Shown here: positions 8,779-17,380 of the stretch, piece by piece | How positions within the stretch are numbered: the stretch's first letter is position 1 | How the letters are laid out: the number at the start of each line of letters is the position of its first letter | DNA from: an uncultured Sphingobacteriaceae bacterium | Lineage (GTDB): Bacteria; Bacteroidota; Bacteroidia; Sphingobacteriales; Sphingobacteriaceae | Assembly (NCBI GenBank): GCA_946480915.1 | Contig: CAMLLO010000034.1 | Location: forward strand, 1-48,626 | Length of the DNA: 48,626 nucleotides | Direction of reading: 5' to 3' | Program-made: the position numbers and the translations under genes | Notes under the pieces: model-generated | What the model was told of the DNA's origin: nothing | What the model saw: the letters and a program-made list of their open reading frames with translations, nothing else | Databases searched by the model: none

Positions 8779-9566
8779 TGCCTTTAAACGCTCTGATAGT
8801 TGATGATGAAGAATACAGTAGAAAGTCGCTTTACTTTTTACTCCAGGAAAATTGTCCTGAAATAACCGTCTCGGGAATTGCCGGATCTGTTGCCGAAGCC
8901 CGGAAAATCATTCAGGAAAATTCTTTCGACCTTGTTTTTCTGGATATAGCCATGCCTAAAGAAAATGGGTTTGAACTCTTACCAACACTTCAGGAAAAAA
9001 ACATCCTGGTTGTTTTTATAACCGCTTTCGATCAATACGCTTTGAAGGCGCTTAAAGCGAGTGCTGTTGATTACCTGTTAAAACCAATCGATATCAATGA
9101 ATTAAAAGTGGCGGTTCAAAAGTCTGTTGAGCGAATAAAGATTCTCAAATCTTCTCTCCGGACTAACGATAATCCATCTTTGGTTACATTAACCGAAAAT
9201 CTCAACTCTAAAAACAAAATAGATAAAATAACTCTTCCACATACACACGGCTTTCACATAATCGATACAAGCAATATAATCTATATAGAAGCAGACAGCA
9301 ATTATTCAATTTTTCACCTCAGAAATACGGGAAATTTAGTTATATCGAAACCCCTAAAAGAATTCGAAGATATGCTTGATAACGATTTTGCGAGAATACA
9401 TAAATCAGCAATCATCAATTTAAATTACGTTAAAAGCTATTCTACCAAACATGGTTTTGAAGTAATTCTCGAAAAAGACATTGTTTTGCCAGTATCCAGA
9501 AGGCGCTCAGCGGAGTTTCAAGAAAAATTACGGGAATTTATATCGACAAAAAAATCCAACATTTAA
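8778..9566 (+). CDS. LytTR-family response regulator
   Basis: A 262-residue two-component regulator. Residues about 4-120 are a receiver domain: acidic pair Asp9-Asp10, phosphoacceptor Asp56 in FLDIAMP, Thr82 in FITAFD and Lys102 in YLLKPID. Residues about 150-258 are a LytTR DNA-binding domain (IIYIEADSNYSIFHL, FARIHKSAIINLNYVK, VLPVSRRRSAEFQEKL). LytTR proteins bind pairs of 9-base direct repeats about 12 bases apart, and such a pair lies after the partner kinase gene. The kinase gene starts 4 bases after this stop. No Shine-Dalgarno sequence is seen; an inverted repeat occupies that position. Confidence 0.93.
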   Translation: MPLNALIVDDEEYSRKSLYFLLQENCPEITVSGIAGSVAEARKIIQENSFDLVFLDIAMPKENGFELLPTLQEKNILVVFITAFDQYALKALKASAVDYLLKPIDINELKVAVQKSVERIKILKSSLRTNDNPSLVTLTENLNSKNKIDKITLPHTHGFHIIDTSNIIYIEADSNYSIFHLRNTGNLVISKPLKEFEDMLDNDFARIHKSAIINLNYVKSYSTKHGFEVILEKDIVLPVSRRRSAEFQEKLREFISTKKSNI

Positions 9567-9570
9567 CACA

Positions 9571-12489
9571 TTGAGAAATCATAATAACTATCTATTATTT
9601 TTTATCTTTTGTTTCTGCATGCCTGGATATCTGACGGCTCAGACTTTAAGTTTTAAAAATTATACAGTAAATAGTGGTTTGGCAAACTCGACAGTGTACC
9701 ACATTAACCAGGATTCGAAAGGGTTTATATGGCTTGCAACAGAGAGTGGCGTAAACAGATATGATGGCCAAACGTTCCAGACGTTTACCATGGATGATGG
9801 TCTCTCTGACAATGAGGTACTTCAAATACAGGAGGATTCGAAGGGACGCACCTGGTTTTTAACTTTAAATGGAAAACTCAGCTACTACTATAACAACAAG
9901 TTTTACAACTCAAGCAATGACAGTGTATTGAGGAAAACTTTTTGTAAGGCCAGTTTTGTTTCTTTTTTTGAAGATTCAAAACATCGACTCTGGTTCTCCA
10001 CGAATCAAAGGGAAATGGTTATGATCGACGGCACGTCAGTAAAAATTTTTTACTCGGCCACTCAGTCATTTACCAATTCATCAATTGCAGAAAATGATCA
10101 ATCTGAGATATTAATCTTCAATCAAAATGCGACCTATAAGTATAATAATAAAGGTTTTGCTGAACTAAAAACTCAGCTTCACCCCCTTTCTCTTAAAACG
10201 CTGTTATATGATAGGGCCGAAAAAAAAATTTCTTTCATTTCCGCCTCAGGATTAGTTGAACTGGACAATGATCACGCGGTAATTAAAAGAAAAATCCCGT
10301 CATATATTCTGCAGAAAGGAATCAGTAACTTCTTTTTTGATAAAGAGGACAACCTTTGGATAAATACCATGGGCAATGGTGTTTTTATACTTGATACATC
10401 CTTGAACGTCGCCAAAAATCTTTTAAAAAGGAACTACATTACCCATAGTTTATTGGATATGAATGGGAATATATGGATTTCTACGATTGGTAATGGTGTA
10501 TATATGTTGCCCGAACTGGCAAGAAACATGCGGCATTATACCGTCGATGAAGGATTATTTTATAACTCCATTCACAGTATCACCCGAACTCCTGATAAGG
10601 ATTTAATACTGGGATTAAGAAACGGAAATCTAACTTTATTAAGTGGGAATAATGCTATTTACAAAACATTAAACACCTCCCATTCCGCCTATAATCCGAT
10701 CAAAAAACTTTATTACGATCAGCAAAATCAATCTATCTGGTTTGCATCCAATAACAATCTAGGTGAGATCAGTTCAGATTTTCGACATATTAGATATTTG
10801 AAGGAAAGGGATAACCTAACCTATGCACTTAAATCATTTAGTATTAGTAAGAGTGGGAAATTAGCAATTGCTCTTGCTGCTGGCGTTGATATTCTTGAAA
10901 ACAAAAATGCAGATCTAATTTTCGAAACGCCAAATCTTGGCAACCGATCCAAACATTTTCCCTCAAGGGCCTATACAGTATTTTATGACTCGAATGAAAG
11001 ATTATGGTTTTCGAACATGAACGGCTTACATTGTTTCTATCAGAACCGACTTGTTGAACTATATCATTCTATACCCCAACTTAAACAAAGAATTACAAAT
11101 ATCGCAGAACTGCCGGATAAAACTATTGTCTGTGCGAGCTATGGATTTGGAATATTTTTTATAAAAAATTTCAAGCTAATCCGAGCGATAACTACACAGC
11201 AAGGCTTGGGTAGTAATATATGTAAAAAGGTGTTCTATACTAATAACTATATCTGGGTTATAACAGGTAAAGGTATTAGCAGGATCTCGAAAGATTTGGC
11301 GAGAATAGACAATTTCCATAAAGAGAATGGTTTACTTTCCAATGAAATAAATGACGCGATTGTCGATAATGATTCTGTGTATGTGGCTTCAAATAGTGGA
11401 TTATCTATATTTCCAGCCAACCTGCAGCTCAAAAGGAAAAATCGAATTCCTTTAAATTTAAAGTCCATTCTAATTAATAACCGGGAAGTCGATTTATCAG
11501 AAAATATTGAACTAAATTACAAATCGAACAATATCACCGTAAACTATATTGGCATCGACTTTAACAATCCTTCTGAAATAACATACGAATACCGGTTAAA
11601 AGATGAGCTAAGGTGGACCACCACCTCCAATAACACCATTGAATTTGGCTCGTTAGAACCCGGAGAGTATCATCTACAGATAAGAGCCCGTGGCGTGAAT
11701 AGTGCCTGGAGCGACCCAATTTCATATAATTTTGTCATCAAGCCCCCATTTTGGAAAACTCCCTGGTTCATCATTTTGATGATTTTAATATTCACGCCAT
11801 TAATCTTCTATCTGGTTAACAGCTTTTATAAAAACAAAAGGATTAAAGAGAACGAGAAATTACTTGCAAAAACTAAAATTATCGCTTTAGAACAACAGGC
11901 ATTGCAAGCAATGATGAATCCCCATTTCATCTTTAATGTCATGAATTCTATCCAGCATTTTATAAATACGAAAGACACCGTAATGGCCAATCAATTATTA
12001 ACCGGCTTTGCCCGTCTTATTCGAAAAAACCTTGATATTTGCAACAAAAGCTATATCTCGCTTGAAGAAGAACTTTCCTATCTCAACCTATATCTCGCTT
12101 TGGAAAAGCTCCGATTCGGAAACAAAATGAATTACCGGATACATATAGACCCCGAAATAGACAAAGAAGAAACGTTAATACCTTCGATGCTTTTACAGCC
12201 TTTTGTCGAAAATTCTATTTGGCACGGGATTATGCCCAAAGAAACCGACGGAAACATATCAATTTCTATTAAGTTGAAGACCCCAACATTATTAGATATT
12301 TGCATAGAAGACGATGGTATCGGAATAGAACAGTCTTTTAAATTAAAAAGCAACGATCATATTAGCCGGGGTATGGAATTAACGCAGGAGCGTATAAATC
12401 TTTTAAATAAGTTTGAAGCTCCAATCAAATTGAACGTCGAAAATGTGAAACCAAACGGAACAAAAGTCACTATTTTAATTCCGATTTAA
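9571..12489 (+). CDS. Beta-propeller sensor histidine kinase (LytS/YehU-type), partner of the LytTR regulator
   Basis: A 972-residue membrane sensor. A TTG at 9571 is chosen as start: it follows the regulator stop by 4 bases and gives a proper signal peptide ending LTAQ; the upstream ATG at 9481 would overlap the regulator by 86 bases. A periplasmic region (about 25-620) has two-component propeller repeats (for example DSKGFIWLATESGVNRYDG), then a Y_Y_Y domain (about 623-720), one membrane helix (about 728-750) and a His_kinase domain with His785 in NPHFIFN. The ATPase part has LLQPFVENSIWHGI and EDDGIGIEQ. The ligand is unknown. Confidence 0.92.
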   Translation: MRNHNNYLLFFIFCFCMPGYLTAQTLSFKNYTVNSGLANSTVYHINQDSKGFIWLATESGVNRYDGQTFQTFTMDDGLSDNEVLQIQEDSKGRTWFLTLNGKLSYYYNNKFYNSSNDSVLRKTFCKASFVSFFEDSKHRLWFSTNQREMVMIDGTSVKIFYSATQSFTNSSIAENDQSEILIFNQNATYKYNNKGFAELKTQLHPLSLKTLLYDRAEKKISFISASGLVELDNDHAVIKRKIPSYILQKGISNFFFDKEDNLWINTMGNGVFILDTSLNVAKNLLKRNYITHSLLDMNGNIWISTIGNGVYMLPELARNMRHYTVDEGLFYNSIHSITRTPDKDLILGLRNGNLTLLSGNNAIYKTLNTSHSAYNPIKKLYYDQQNQSIWFASNNNLGEISSDFRHIRYLKERDNLTYALKSFSISKSGKLAIALAAGVDILENKNADLIFETPNLGNRSKHFPSRAYTVFYDSNERLWFSNMNGLHCFYQNRLVELYHSIPQLKQRITNIAELPDKTIVCASYGFGIFFIKNFKLIRAITTQQGLGSNICKKVFYTNNYIWVITGKGISRISKDLARIDNFHKENGLLSNEINDAIVDNDSVYVASNSGLSIFPANLQLKRKNRIPLNLKSILINNREVDLSENIELNYKSNNITVNYIGIDFNNPSEITYEYRLKDELRWTTTSNNTIEFGSLEPGEYHLQIRARGVNSAWSDPISYNFVIKPPFWKTPWFIILMILIFTPLIFYLVNSFYKNKRIKENEKLLAKTKIIALEQQALQAMMNPHFIFNVMNSIQHFINTKDTVMANQLLTGFARLIRKNLDICNKSYISLEEELSYLNLYLALEKLRFGNKMNYRIHIDPEIDKEETLIPSMLLQPFVENSIWHGIMPKETDGNISISIKLKTPTLLDICIEDDGIGIEQSFKLKSNDHISRGMELTQERINLLNKFEAPIKLNVENVKPNGTKVTILIPI

Positions 12490-12525
12490 CCGTTAACTCA
12501 TTAACTGCTACCGATAACTCATTAA
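12489..12525 (+). promoter_or_regulatory. Direct repeat with LytTR-like half-sites
   Basis: ACCGTTAACTCATTAA (12489-12504) and ACCGATAACTCATTAA (12510-12525) agree at 15 of 16 bases with a 21-base period, so both face the same side of the helix. The cores ACCGTTAAC and ACCGATAAC are 12 bases apart and fit 8 and 7 of 9 positions of the published LytTR half-site pattern [TA][AC][CA]GTTN[AG][TG]. The repeat starts at the last base of the kinase stop codon. Confidence 0.55.
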
Positions 12526-12565
12526 TTTATACCCGAAAATCCAATTTTTCTTACTATTGTTATAG

Positions 12566-12668
12566 ATATCATTGCGAATCTGTTTTAAGGTAAACTTTTT
12601 TAAAATATTATTATCTAAGTGTGTGTTTAGCGGCTGGAACTTCCCAAAAGTTTCACCGCTTTTTTTTT
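12566..12668 (+). ncRNA. Candidate small RNA between the kinase gene and scpB
   Basis: Downstream of the LytTR-like repeat, TACTATTG at 12552-12559 is one base from the -7 consensus, with no good -33 element, as expected of an activator-dependent promoter. A transcript from about 12566 would run about 100 bases to a strong intrinsic terminator at 12629-12668. No ATG or protein frame lies inside. The alternative is that this is simply the 3' untranslated end of the regulator/kinase message. Confidence 0.35.
12629..12668 (+). terminator. Strong intrinsic terminator
   Basis: AGCGG (12629-12633) pairs with CCGCT (12656-12660), extended inward by TGGAACTT against AAGTTTCA, and is followed by nine T. 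It ends the regulator/kinase transcript or the candidate small RNA. Its T tract also carries the TTTG used as the -33 element of scpB. Confidence 0.85.
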
Positions 12669-12699
12669 GTCAGCTTTTTTAATGGTTTTACTAGATTTG
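12666..12699 (+). promoter_or_regulatory. Promoter of scpB (TTTG-N22-TAGATTTG)
   Basis: TTTG at 12666-12669 and TAGATTTG at 12692-12699 match the Bacteroidota -33 and -7 elements with a 22-base spacer. The scpB TTG start is 7 bases after the -7 box. Confidence 0.65.
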
Positions 12700-12706
12700 C
12701 AAGATC

Positions 12707-13267
12707 TTGAACAATCTTGATTTATACACAGAAGCATTAATATTTGCATCTTCACAAAGCATATCTCTTGCCGAGATACAACAGGTGATAGATTCATTAA
12801 ATGAAGAGCCAACTCCTATCGAGTCTATATTAGAATCTCTTACCAGGATTCAACAGAAATATCATAGTCCGGACTTTGCAATAGAGCTTGTTGAGATAAA
12901 TGGCGGATATCAATTTCTGACTAAGAAAATCCTCTATCCTGTAATAAGTCAATTACAGATTCAACGATCTAAAAAGAAGCTGAGTCAGGCTGCCCTGGAA
13001 ACTCTTGCTATTATAGCTTACAGGCAGCCAATCACAAAACTTGAGATCGAACAAATTCGTGGTGTAAATTGCGATTATACAATTCAAAAACTTCTCGATA
13101 AAGAGCTAATTTCGATCTCGGGCAAGGCAGAATCTGTCGGAAAGCCTTTACTTTATGGCACGAGCTCCTTATTTATGGATTATTTTGGAATTAAAGACAG
13201 TTCAGAATTACCACAATTAAATGATATTCAGACAAATGAAAACCAGGTGGGAGAAAAACAAGATTAA
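12707..13267 (+). CDS. scpB: Segregation and condensation protein B
   Basis: ScpB is the winged-helix subunit of the SMC-ScpA-ScpB condensin, needed for chromosome compaction and segregation. The 186-residue protein has the two winged-helix domains: an N-terminal one (about 5-85, with INGGYQFLTKK) and a second containing the signature SQAALETLAIIAYRQPITKL EIEQIRGV (about 104-131), then LLDKELI and GKPLLYGTSSLFMDYFGI. The start is a TTG directly after a promoter, implying a leaderless message. scpA and smc are not nearby. The Asp-rich protein gene follows 76 bases downstream. Confidence 0.95.
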   Translation: MNNLDLYTEALIFASSQSISLAEIQQVIDSLNEEPTPIESILESLTRIQQKYHSPDFAIELVEINGGYQFLTKKILYPVISQLQIQRSKKKLSQAALETLAIIAYRQPITKLEIEQIRGVNCDYTIQKLLDKELISISGKAESVGKPLLYGTSSLFMDYFGIKDSSELPQLNDIQTNENQVGEKQD

Positions 13268-13343
13268 TTTTAATTGCGCGAAATTTTAGCATACTTTTTA
13301 AAAATCTTATTATTTTTATGGTAAGCAATAATTAATCTGAAAG

Positions 13344-13532
13344 ATGAAAACGCCAAAGAAAAAGTTTGATAATACCGACAGCCTAAAAGGTCCAAAAACG
13401 AATTTAGAAGATCCAATTGCTAAGAAACGTTTGAATGATGATGACGATGATGATTTTGACAGTCCTTTAGATGATGATCTGGGAGGATTTGACGACTTAG
13501 ATTCACTGGTTGATGATGACGACGATTTTTAA
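13344..13532 (+). CDS. Small Asp-rich acidic protein
   Basis: A 62-residue protein with a basic N-terminal 12 residues (MKTPKKKF) and an extremely acidic C-terminal half: runs of six and five Asp, plus DDDLGGFDDLD. No known domain is recognised. Such a protein is probably disordered and may bind cations or basic partners, but that is inference. It has its own perfect terminator after the stop and lies 76 bases downstream of scpB in the same direction, so it may be cotranscribed with it. Confidence 0.75.
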   Translation: MKTPKKKFDNTDSLKGPKTNLEDPIAKKRLNDDDDDDFDSPLDDDLGGFDDLDSLVDDDDDF

Positions 13533-13554
13533 TAAAATTTATTCTTTGCATGGA

Positions 13555-13583
13555 AAGCATTCAGCCAACTGAATGCTTTTTTT
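13555..13583 (+). terminator. Terminator after the Asp-rich protein gene
   Basis: AAGCATTCAG and CTGAATGCTT form a perfect 10-base stem with a CCAA loop and seven T. Any start codon for the next gene inside this hairpin (for example ATG at 13550) can be discounted. Confidence 0.9.
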
Positions 13584-13603
13584 ATATTAATTTAAAACCA
13601 AAT

Positions 13604-14722
13604 ATGGTTATAACCGAAGTAAGAGATAAAAAAACAGTCAGAGAATTCTTAAACGTTTCCAGAAAAATTTACGAGAACGACCCCGTTTGGGTATGTCCCT
13701 TAGATACCGATATTGAAAAAATATTCGATCCTCAACAAAATAGTTTCCATCAGCATGGACGAATAATCCGCTGGATTGCCAAAGATCTGGCAGGAAATAC
13801 CAAAGGTAGAATTGCCGCCTTCGTTAACGATAAAAAAGCCAGCACCTTTCCACAACCAACCGGGGGAATAGGCTTTTTCGAATGCGTAAATGATAAAAAA
13901 GTTGCATTCGAACTTTTCGACACAGCTCAAGCCTGGCTAAAGAACGAAGGAATGGAAGCTATGGATGGTCCGATCAACTTCGGTGAAAATGACTCTTTCT
14001 GGGGACTATTGATTGAAGGATTCACCCATCCATCTTACGGGATGAACTATAATCCGCCTTATTACAAGGAGTTTTTTGATGCTTATGGCTTTGTGCCAAT
14101 GTATGAGCAAATAACCAATCATCTTGAAGTTAACAAGCCGTTTCCAGAGCGTTTTACAAAAATCGCAGAATGGGTGGCTAAGAAACCTGGCTATTCGTTC
14201 AGGCACCTGGAGAGTAAGAACATAGAGAAATATGCTTCTGATTTCATGGAGATCTATAATGATGCCTGGCAGGATTTTGAAAATTTTGTCCCGATTGATA
14301 AAGCGACTATTTACGATAGCTTTAAAAAAATGAAAGCAATTATGGATGAAAAGCTAATCTGGTTTTCTTACATAAATGATGAACCCGCAGCTTTTGTAAT
14401 TATCTTACCAGATGCCAATCAGATCATCAAACCTCTAAAAGGAAAGCTTGGAATTTTAGAGAAGATTCAATTCCTGTATTACCGATGGAAGGGTGTGTCG
14501 AGAATGCGTGCTGTTGCTATGGGTACGAAAAAAACCTTCCAAAAACACGGTCTGGAATCGGCGATGTTCATTAAACTGAAAGAATATGTTTTACCCTTAA
14601 ACCAGTATCAGGAATTGGAATTATCGTGGGTAGGAGATTTCAACGATAAAATGCTTTCGATACATGAAGCCACAGGTGCTTCTTTTGGAAAGAAACATTT
14701 AACAATGAGAAAAATATTTTAA
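13604..14722 (+). CDS. GNAT-like conserved protein
   Basis: A 372-residue cytoplasmic protein of a family common in Bacteroidota and usually annotated as GNAT-like acyltransferase. It starts MVITEVRDKKTVREFL; an ATG 54 bases upstream is rejected because the terminator hairpin lies over it. Visible conserved stretches are NDPVWVCPLDTDIEKIFDP, GRIAAFVNDKK, GFFECVNDKKVAFELFDTA, MDGPINFGENDSFWGLLIEG and MRAVAMGTKKTFQKHGLESA. The GNAT-like core is in both halves, but a canonical acetyl-CoA loop is not clear and the substrate is unknown. It converges on the XRE regulator gene across a shared terminator. Confidence 0.8.
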   Translation: MVITEVRDKKTVREFLNVSRKIYENDPVWVCPLDTDIEKIFDPQQNSFHQHGRIIRWIAKDLAGNTKGRIAAFVNDKKASTFPQPTGGIGFFECVNDKKVAFELFDTAQAWLKNEGMEAMDGPINFGENDSFWGLLIEGFTHPSYGMNYNPPYYKEFFDAYGFVPMYEQITNHLEVNKPFPERFTKIAEWVAKKPGYSFRHLESKNIEKYASDFMEIYNDAWQDFENFVPIDKATIYDSFKKMKAIMDEKLIWFSYINDEPAAFVIILPDANQIIKPLKGKLGILEKIQFLYYRWKGVSRMRAVAMGTKKTFQKHGLESAMFIKLKEYVLPLNQYQELELSWVGDFNDKMLSIHEATGASFGKKHLTMRKIF

Positions 14723-14725
14723 AAG

Positions 14726-14748
14726 ATAGGCTCATTTTATGAGCCTAT
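14726..14748. terminator. Bidirectional terminator
   Basis: ATAGGCTCA and TGAGCCTAT form a perfect 9-base stem with a TTTTA loop between two converging genes. T-rich bases follow on the plus strand and A/T-rich bases on the minus strand. Confidence 0.8.
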
Positions 14749-14752
14749 TCTT

Positions 14753-15094
14753 TTATGCAATTACTTTAGAACGTCTGAGTTCCTCAAAAAGATTAATTAT
14801 CTTCTTTTGTAAGTCAATCACCTCAGTTTCCCGTTCCTGCAGTTTTTTTGTCATCGTTTCTAACTCAGAAATATACTTCTCTTGTTGTTCGGTATCGTTA
14901 TATGTCAATAACTGAACTACTGTCATATCGAATAACTTTGAAATCTGTTCTAAACGAGACAAATTGATATCTGTAATTCCTGTTTCAATCTTGGAGAACG
15001 CAGGGATCGAAATATCCAATCTTTTCGCCACATCTTCCTGGCTCCAACCTTTTTGGTGCCTTAAAAGCCTAATCTTTTTACCTAATGTTTTCAT
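14753..15094 (-). CDS. XRE-family transcriptional regulator with C-terminal coiled coil
   Basis: A 113-residue protein. Residues about 5-60 are a Cro/C1-type helix-turn-helix (IRLLRHQKGWSQEDVAKRLD, then ISIPAFSKIETG). Residues about 70-108 are predicted to be a coiled coil (repeated E/K/L pattern in ISELETMTKKLQERETEVID), probably for oligomerisation. The gene starts 21 bases after the mpl stop on the same strand and is likely the last gene of that transcription unit. Small XRE proteins of this kind are common in Bacteroidota; the target is unknown, and control of the upstream cluster is only a suggestion. Confidence 0.88.
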   Translation of the reverse strand: MKTLGKKIRLLRHQKGWSQEDVAKRLDISIPAFSKIETGITDINLSRLEQISKLFDMTVVQLLTYNDTEQQEKYISELETMTKKLQERETEVIDLQKKIINLFEELRRSKVIA

Positions 15095-15115
15095 TTACCC
15101 TTCTAGTTTAAGCAT

Positions 15116-16474
15116 CTAAATTGCCAGAGCTTTATTTGCAAGTATATTTAAATCTACACCGCCAAAATCACCCGAGCTCATAAGAAGCAAGTTTTTACCC
15201 TTATAATTAATATAACTCAAAAATTCGACCAATATTTCTGAATTATTGAAAAAAATTAACTTATCGTTATTAAAAGCCTTTTTTACCTCATATTCGGTAT
15301 ATGGCTCCATATTTTTCTGTTCAAATGTGCGTCTGTTAATGAATACAACTGCAGTGTCGGCTGTATTCATACAGTCTTTATATTCATCCAAAAACTTTTT
15401 ATCCAGGCTGCTGAACGTATGAAGTTCCATTACAGCAACCAACTCCCTGTCGGGAAATTGCGCCTTTACAGCCGTAAGTGTAGCTTTTAGTTTCGAAGGC
15501 GAATGTGCAAAGTCTTTATACACTGACGTGTTCTCATTCTTGCCCAAAAGTTCCAGTCTCTTTGCTGCCCCCTTAAAAGAACTCATCGCCTGATAAAAAT
15601 CAGAGTCGCTGATATTCAATTGTTTACATGCACAATGCGCGGCCTCCAGATTCTGCAAATTATGTCTTCCAAATACTGAAAGAGGGATTAACTCAGCGTT
15701 TACTTTAAGAGAAGTAATGCCTTTTTCTGTCGCGCTCTGTGGTTCGGAATATCCAATCTTTGTTAAAGAAGCCGATGAATTCTCGACAACAGATCTTACC
15801 TGCTCATCTTCTGAATTGTAAATTATAACCCCGCCAGGCGTAATCGTATTAAGAAATATTTTAAACTGCTCTATATAATTTTCAAAAGTGGGAAATACGT
15901 TAATATGATCCCAGGCTATTCCGCTTATTATACCGATGTTAGCCCGATACAAATGAAACTTCGGACGCCTGTCAATCGGAGATGCTAAATACTCGTCACC
16001 CTCTATGATTATAAGAGGAGTGTCCGATATTTTCACCATTGCTTCGAAGCCTTCAAGCTGCGCTCCAACCAGGTAATCGAAATCTTTGTTACATGCCTTG
16101 AGCACATGCAAAATCATCGATGTAATGGTCGTTTTTCCATGACTCCCTCCTACTACAACTCTTATTTTATCTTTAGATTGTTCATAAACATATTCTGGGT
16201 AAGAATATATTTTCAACCCCAGTTCCTGCGCTTTCAACAATTCGGGATTATCTGCCCGGGCGTGCATCCCTAAAATAACGGCATCTATATCCTTGGTAAT
16301 ATTTTCCGGAAACCATCCTAGCTTAGACGGCAAGACTTTATATTTCGCTAACCGGGACCGCGATGGCTCGTATATTGCATCATCAGAACCGGTAATAATA
16401 TATCCTTTTAGAGATAATGCAATTGCCATATTATGCATTGCACTACCGCCAATGGCAATCAAATGTACTCGCAT
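15116..16474 (-). CDS. mpl: UDP-N-acetylmuramate:L-alanyl-gamma-D-glutamyl-meso-diaminopimelate ligase (murein tripeptide ligase)
   Basis: Mpl recycles murein tripeptide by joining it to UDP-MurNAc with ATP. The 452-residue protein has the Mur ligase plan: N-terminal UDP-binding domain (HLIAIGGSAMHNMAIAL), a P-loop GSHGKTT at about 110-116, the central domain motif IIEGDEY followed by WDHINVFPTFENYIEQF, and a C-terminal domain with KDFAHSPSKLKATL. The N-terminal AIGGSAMHN and the sequence around the P-loop favour Mpl over MurC. Gene order places it 63 bases after prmA and before the XRE gene. Confidence 0.92.
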   Translation of the reverse strand: MRVHLIAIGGSAMHNMAIALSLKGYIITGSDDAIYEPSRSRLAKYKVLPSKLGWFPENITKDIDAVILGMHARADNPELLKAQELGLKIYSYPEYVYEQSKDKIRVVVGGSHGKTTITSMILHVLKACNKDFDYLVGAQLEGFEAMVKISDTPLIIIEGDEYLASPIDRRPKFHLYRANIGIISGIAWDHINVFPTFENYIEQFKIFLNTITPGGVIIYNSEDEQVRSVVENSSASLTKIGYSEPQSATEKGITSLKVNAELIPLSVFGRHNLQNLEAAHCACKQLNISDSDFYQAMSSFKGAAKRLELLGKNENTSVYKDFAHSPSKLKATLTAVKAQFPDRELVAVMELHTFSSLDKKFLDEYKDCMNTADTAVVFINRRTFEQKNMEPYTEYEVKKAFNNDKLIFFNNSEILVEFLSYINYKGKNLLLMSSGDFGGVDLNILANKALAI

Positions 16475-16537
16475 TAAGTGTAATTTGTAATAAAAATCTT
16501 GTTAAAGTTACAAGATACTATTTAAAAGAGATTTGCT

Positions 16538-17377
16538 TTAAGTTTGTTTTAAAAATTTTGCAGAACACCAGGTATCCAGCAATTTTTTCTTCACAAACGA
16601 CAAATTCAAGGTAGAGGCTTTGTCAATTAAGCTTTCTAAATCTGCATAATAAAAACCACTTATATACAGTTCTCCCCCGGGTGCCAACACATTTGAATAA
16701 CGATCGAACTGATCCAAAAGTATGTTCCGGTTAATATTTGCAAGAACAATATCAAATTCCCTTTCGGGGATGACATCCTTAGATCCGCAGAGAATTTGAT
16801 TAAGTGGAGTATGATTTAAACGGGAATTTTCAATCATACTATCATAGCAGATAGCATCATAGTCGATAGCTGTAATATCTTTTGAACCAAGTTTATGAGC
16901 CAATATCGCAAGTATTCCTGTACCAGATCCCATATCCAATACACGCTTATCACGAAAATCTTCCTCTAATATAAACTCCATCATCATAGTTGTTGTCTGA
17001 TGATGGCCAGTACCAAAAGACATTTTCGGGTCAATAATGATCTCTAAAGGGTATTCTGGTTTTGGCTGATGAAAAGTGGCACGGACGTAGCACTGCTCTT
17101 TAATAAGCAGAGGTTCAAAATTACTTTCCCAAATTTGGTTCCAGTTCTTTTGAGCCACCTGGTTCTGTTCCCAGGAAAAAGAGTAGATTTCTTTATATGG
17201 TGATAAAGCATTATGAAAATCCTCTTCATTAAATTCAGAGGATTTGATATATGCATTAAACCCCTCCGGAGTTTCTTCAAAGGTATCAAAGCCTGCCTCA
17301 CCCAGTGCATTGATGAGCAGGTCTCTTTGATAATCTTCCTTGGTCTCTATACTGAAAACAAACTCTAAATATCCCAA
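16538..17377 (-). CDS. prmA: Ribosomal protein L11 methyltransferase
   Basis: PrmA trimethylates ribosomal protein L11 with S-adenosylmethionine. The 279-residue protein has an N-terminal ferredoxin-like substrate domain (about 1-90) and a class I methyltransferase domain with DPKMSFGTGHHQTTTMMME, the AdoMet loop VLDMGSGTGILAILAHKLG, the acidic residue in AIDYD and motif IV VLANINRNILL. The start is a TTG (minus strand, 17375-17377), 3 bases after the tpiA stop, indicating translational coupling in one operon. Confidence 0.95.
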   Translation of the reverse strand: MGYLEFVFSIETKEDYQRDLLINALGEAGFDTFEETPEGFNAYIKSSEFNEEDFHNALSPYKEIYSFSWEQNQVAQKNWNQIWESNFEPLLIKEQCYVRATFHQPKPEYPLEIIIDPKMSFGTGHHQTTTMMMEFILEEDFRDKRVLDMGSGTGILAILAHKLGSKDITAIDYDAICYDSMIENSRLNHTPLNQILCGSKDVIPEREFDIVLANINRNILLDQFDRYSNVLAPGGELYISGFYYADLESLIDKASTLNLSFVKKKLLDTWCSAKFLKQT

Positions 17378-17380
17378 TTA

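Noticed and set aside
9481..9570. Upstream ATG for the sensor kinase
   Set aside because: It would overlap the regulator gene by 86 bases and bury the signal peptide 30 residues inside; TTG 9571 fits better.
13550..13603. Upstream ATG for the GNAT-like protein
   Set aside because: The terminator hairpin at 13555-13583 lies inside this extension.
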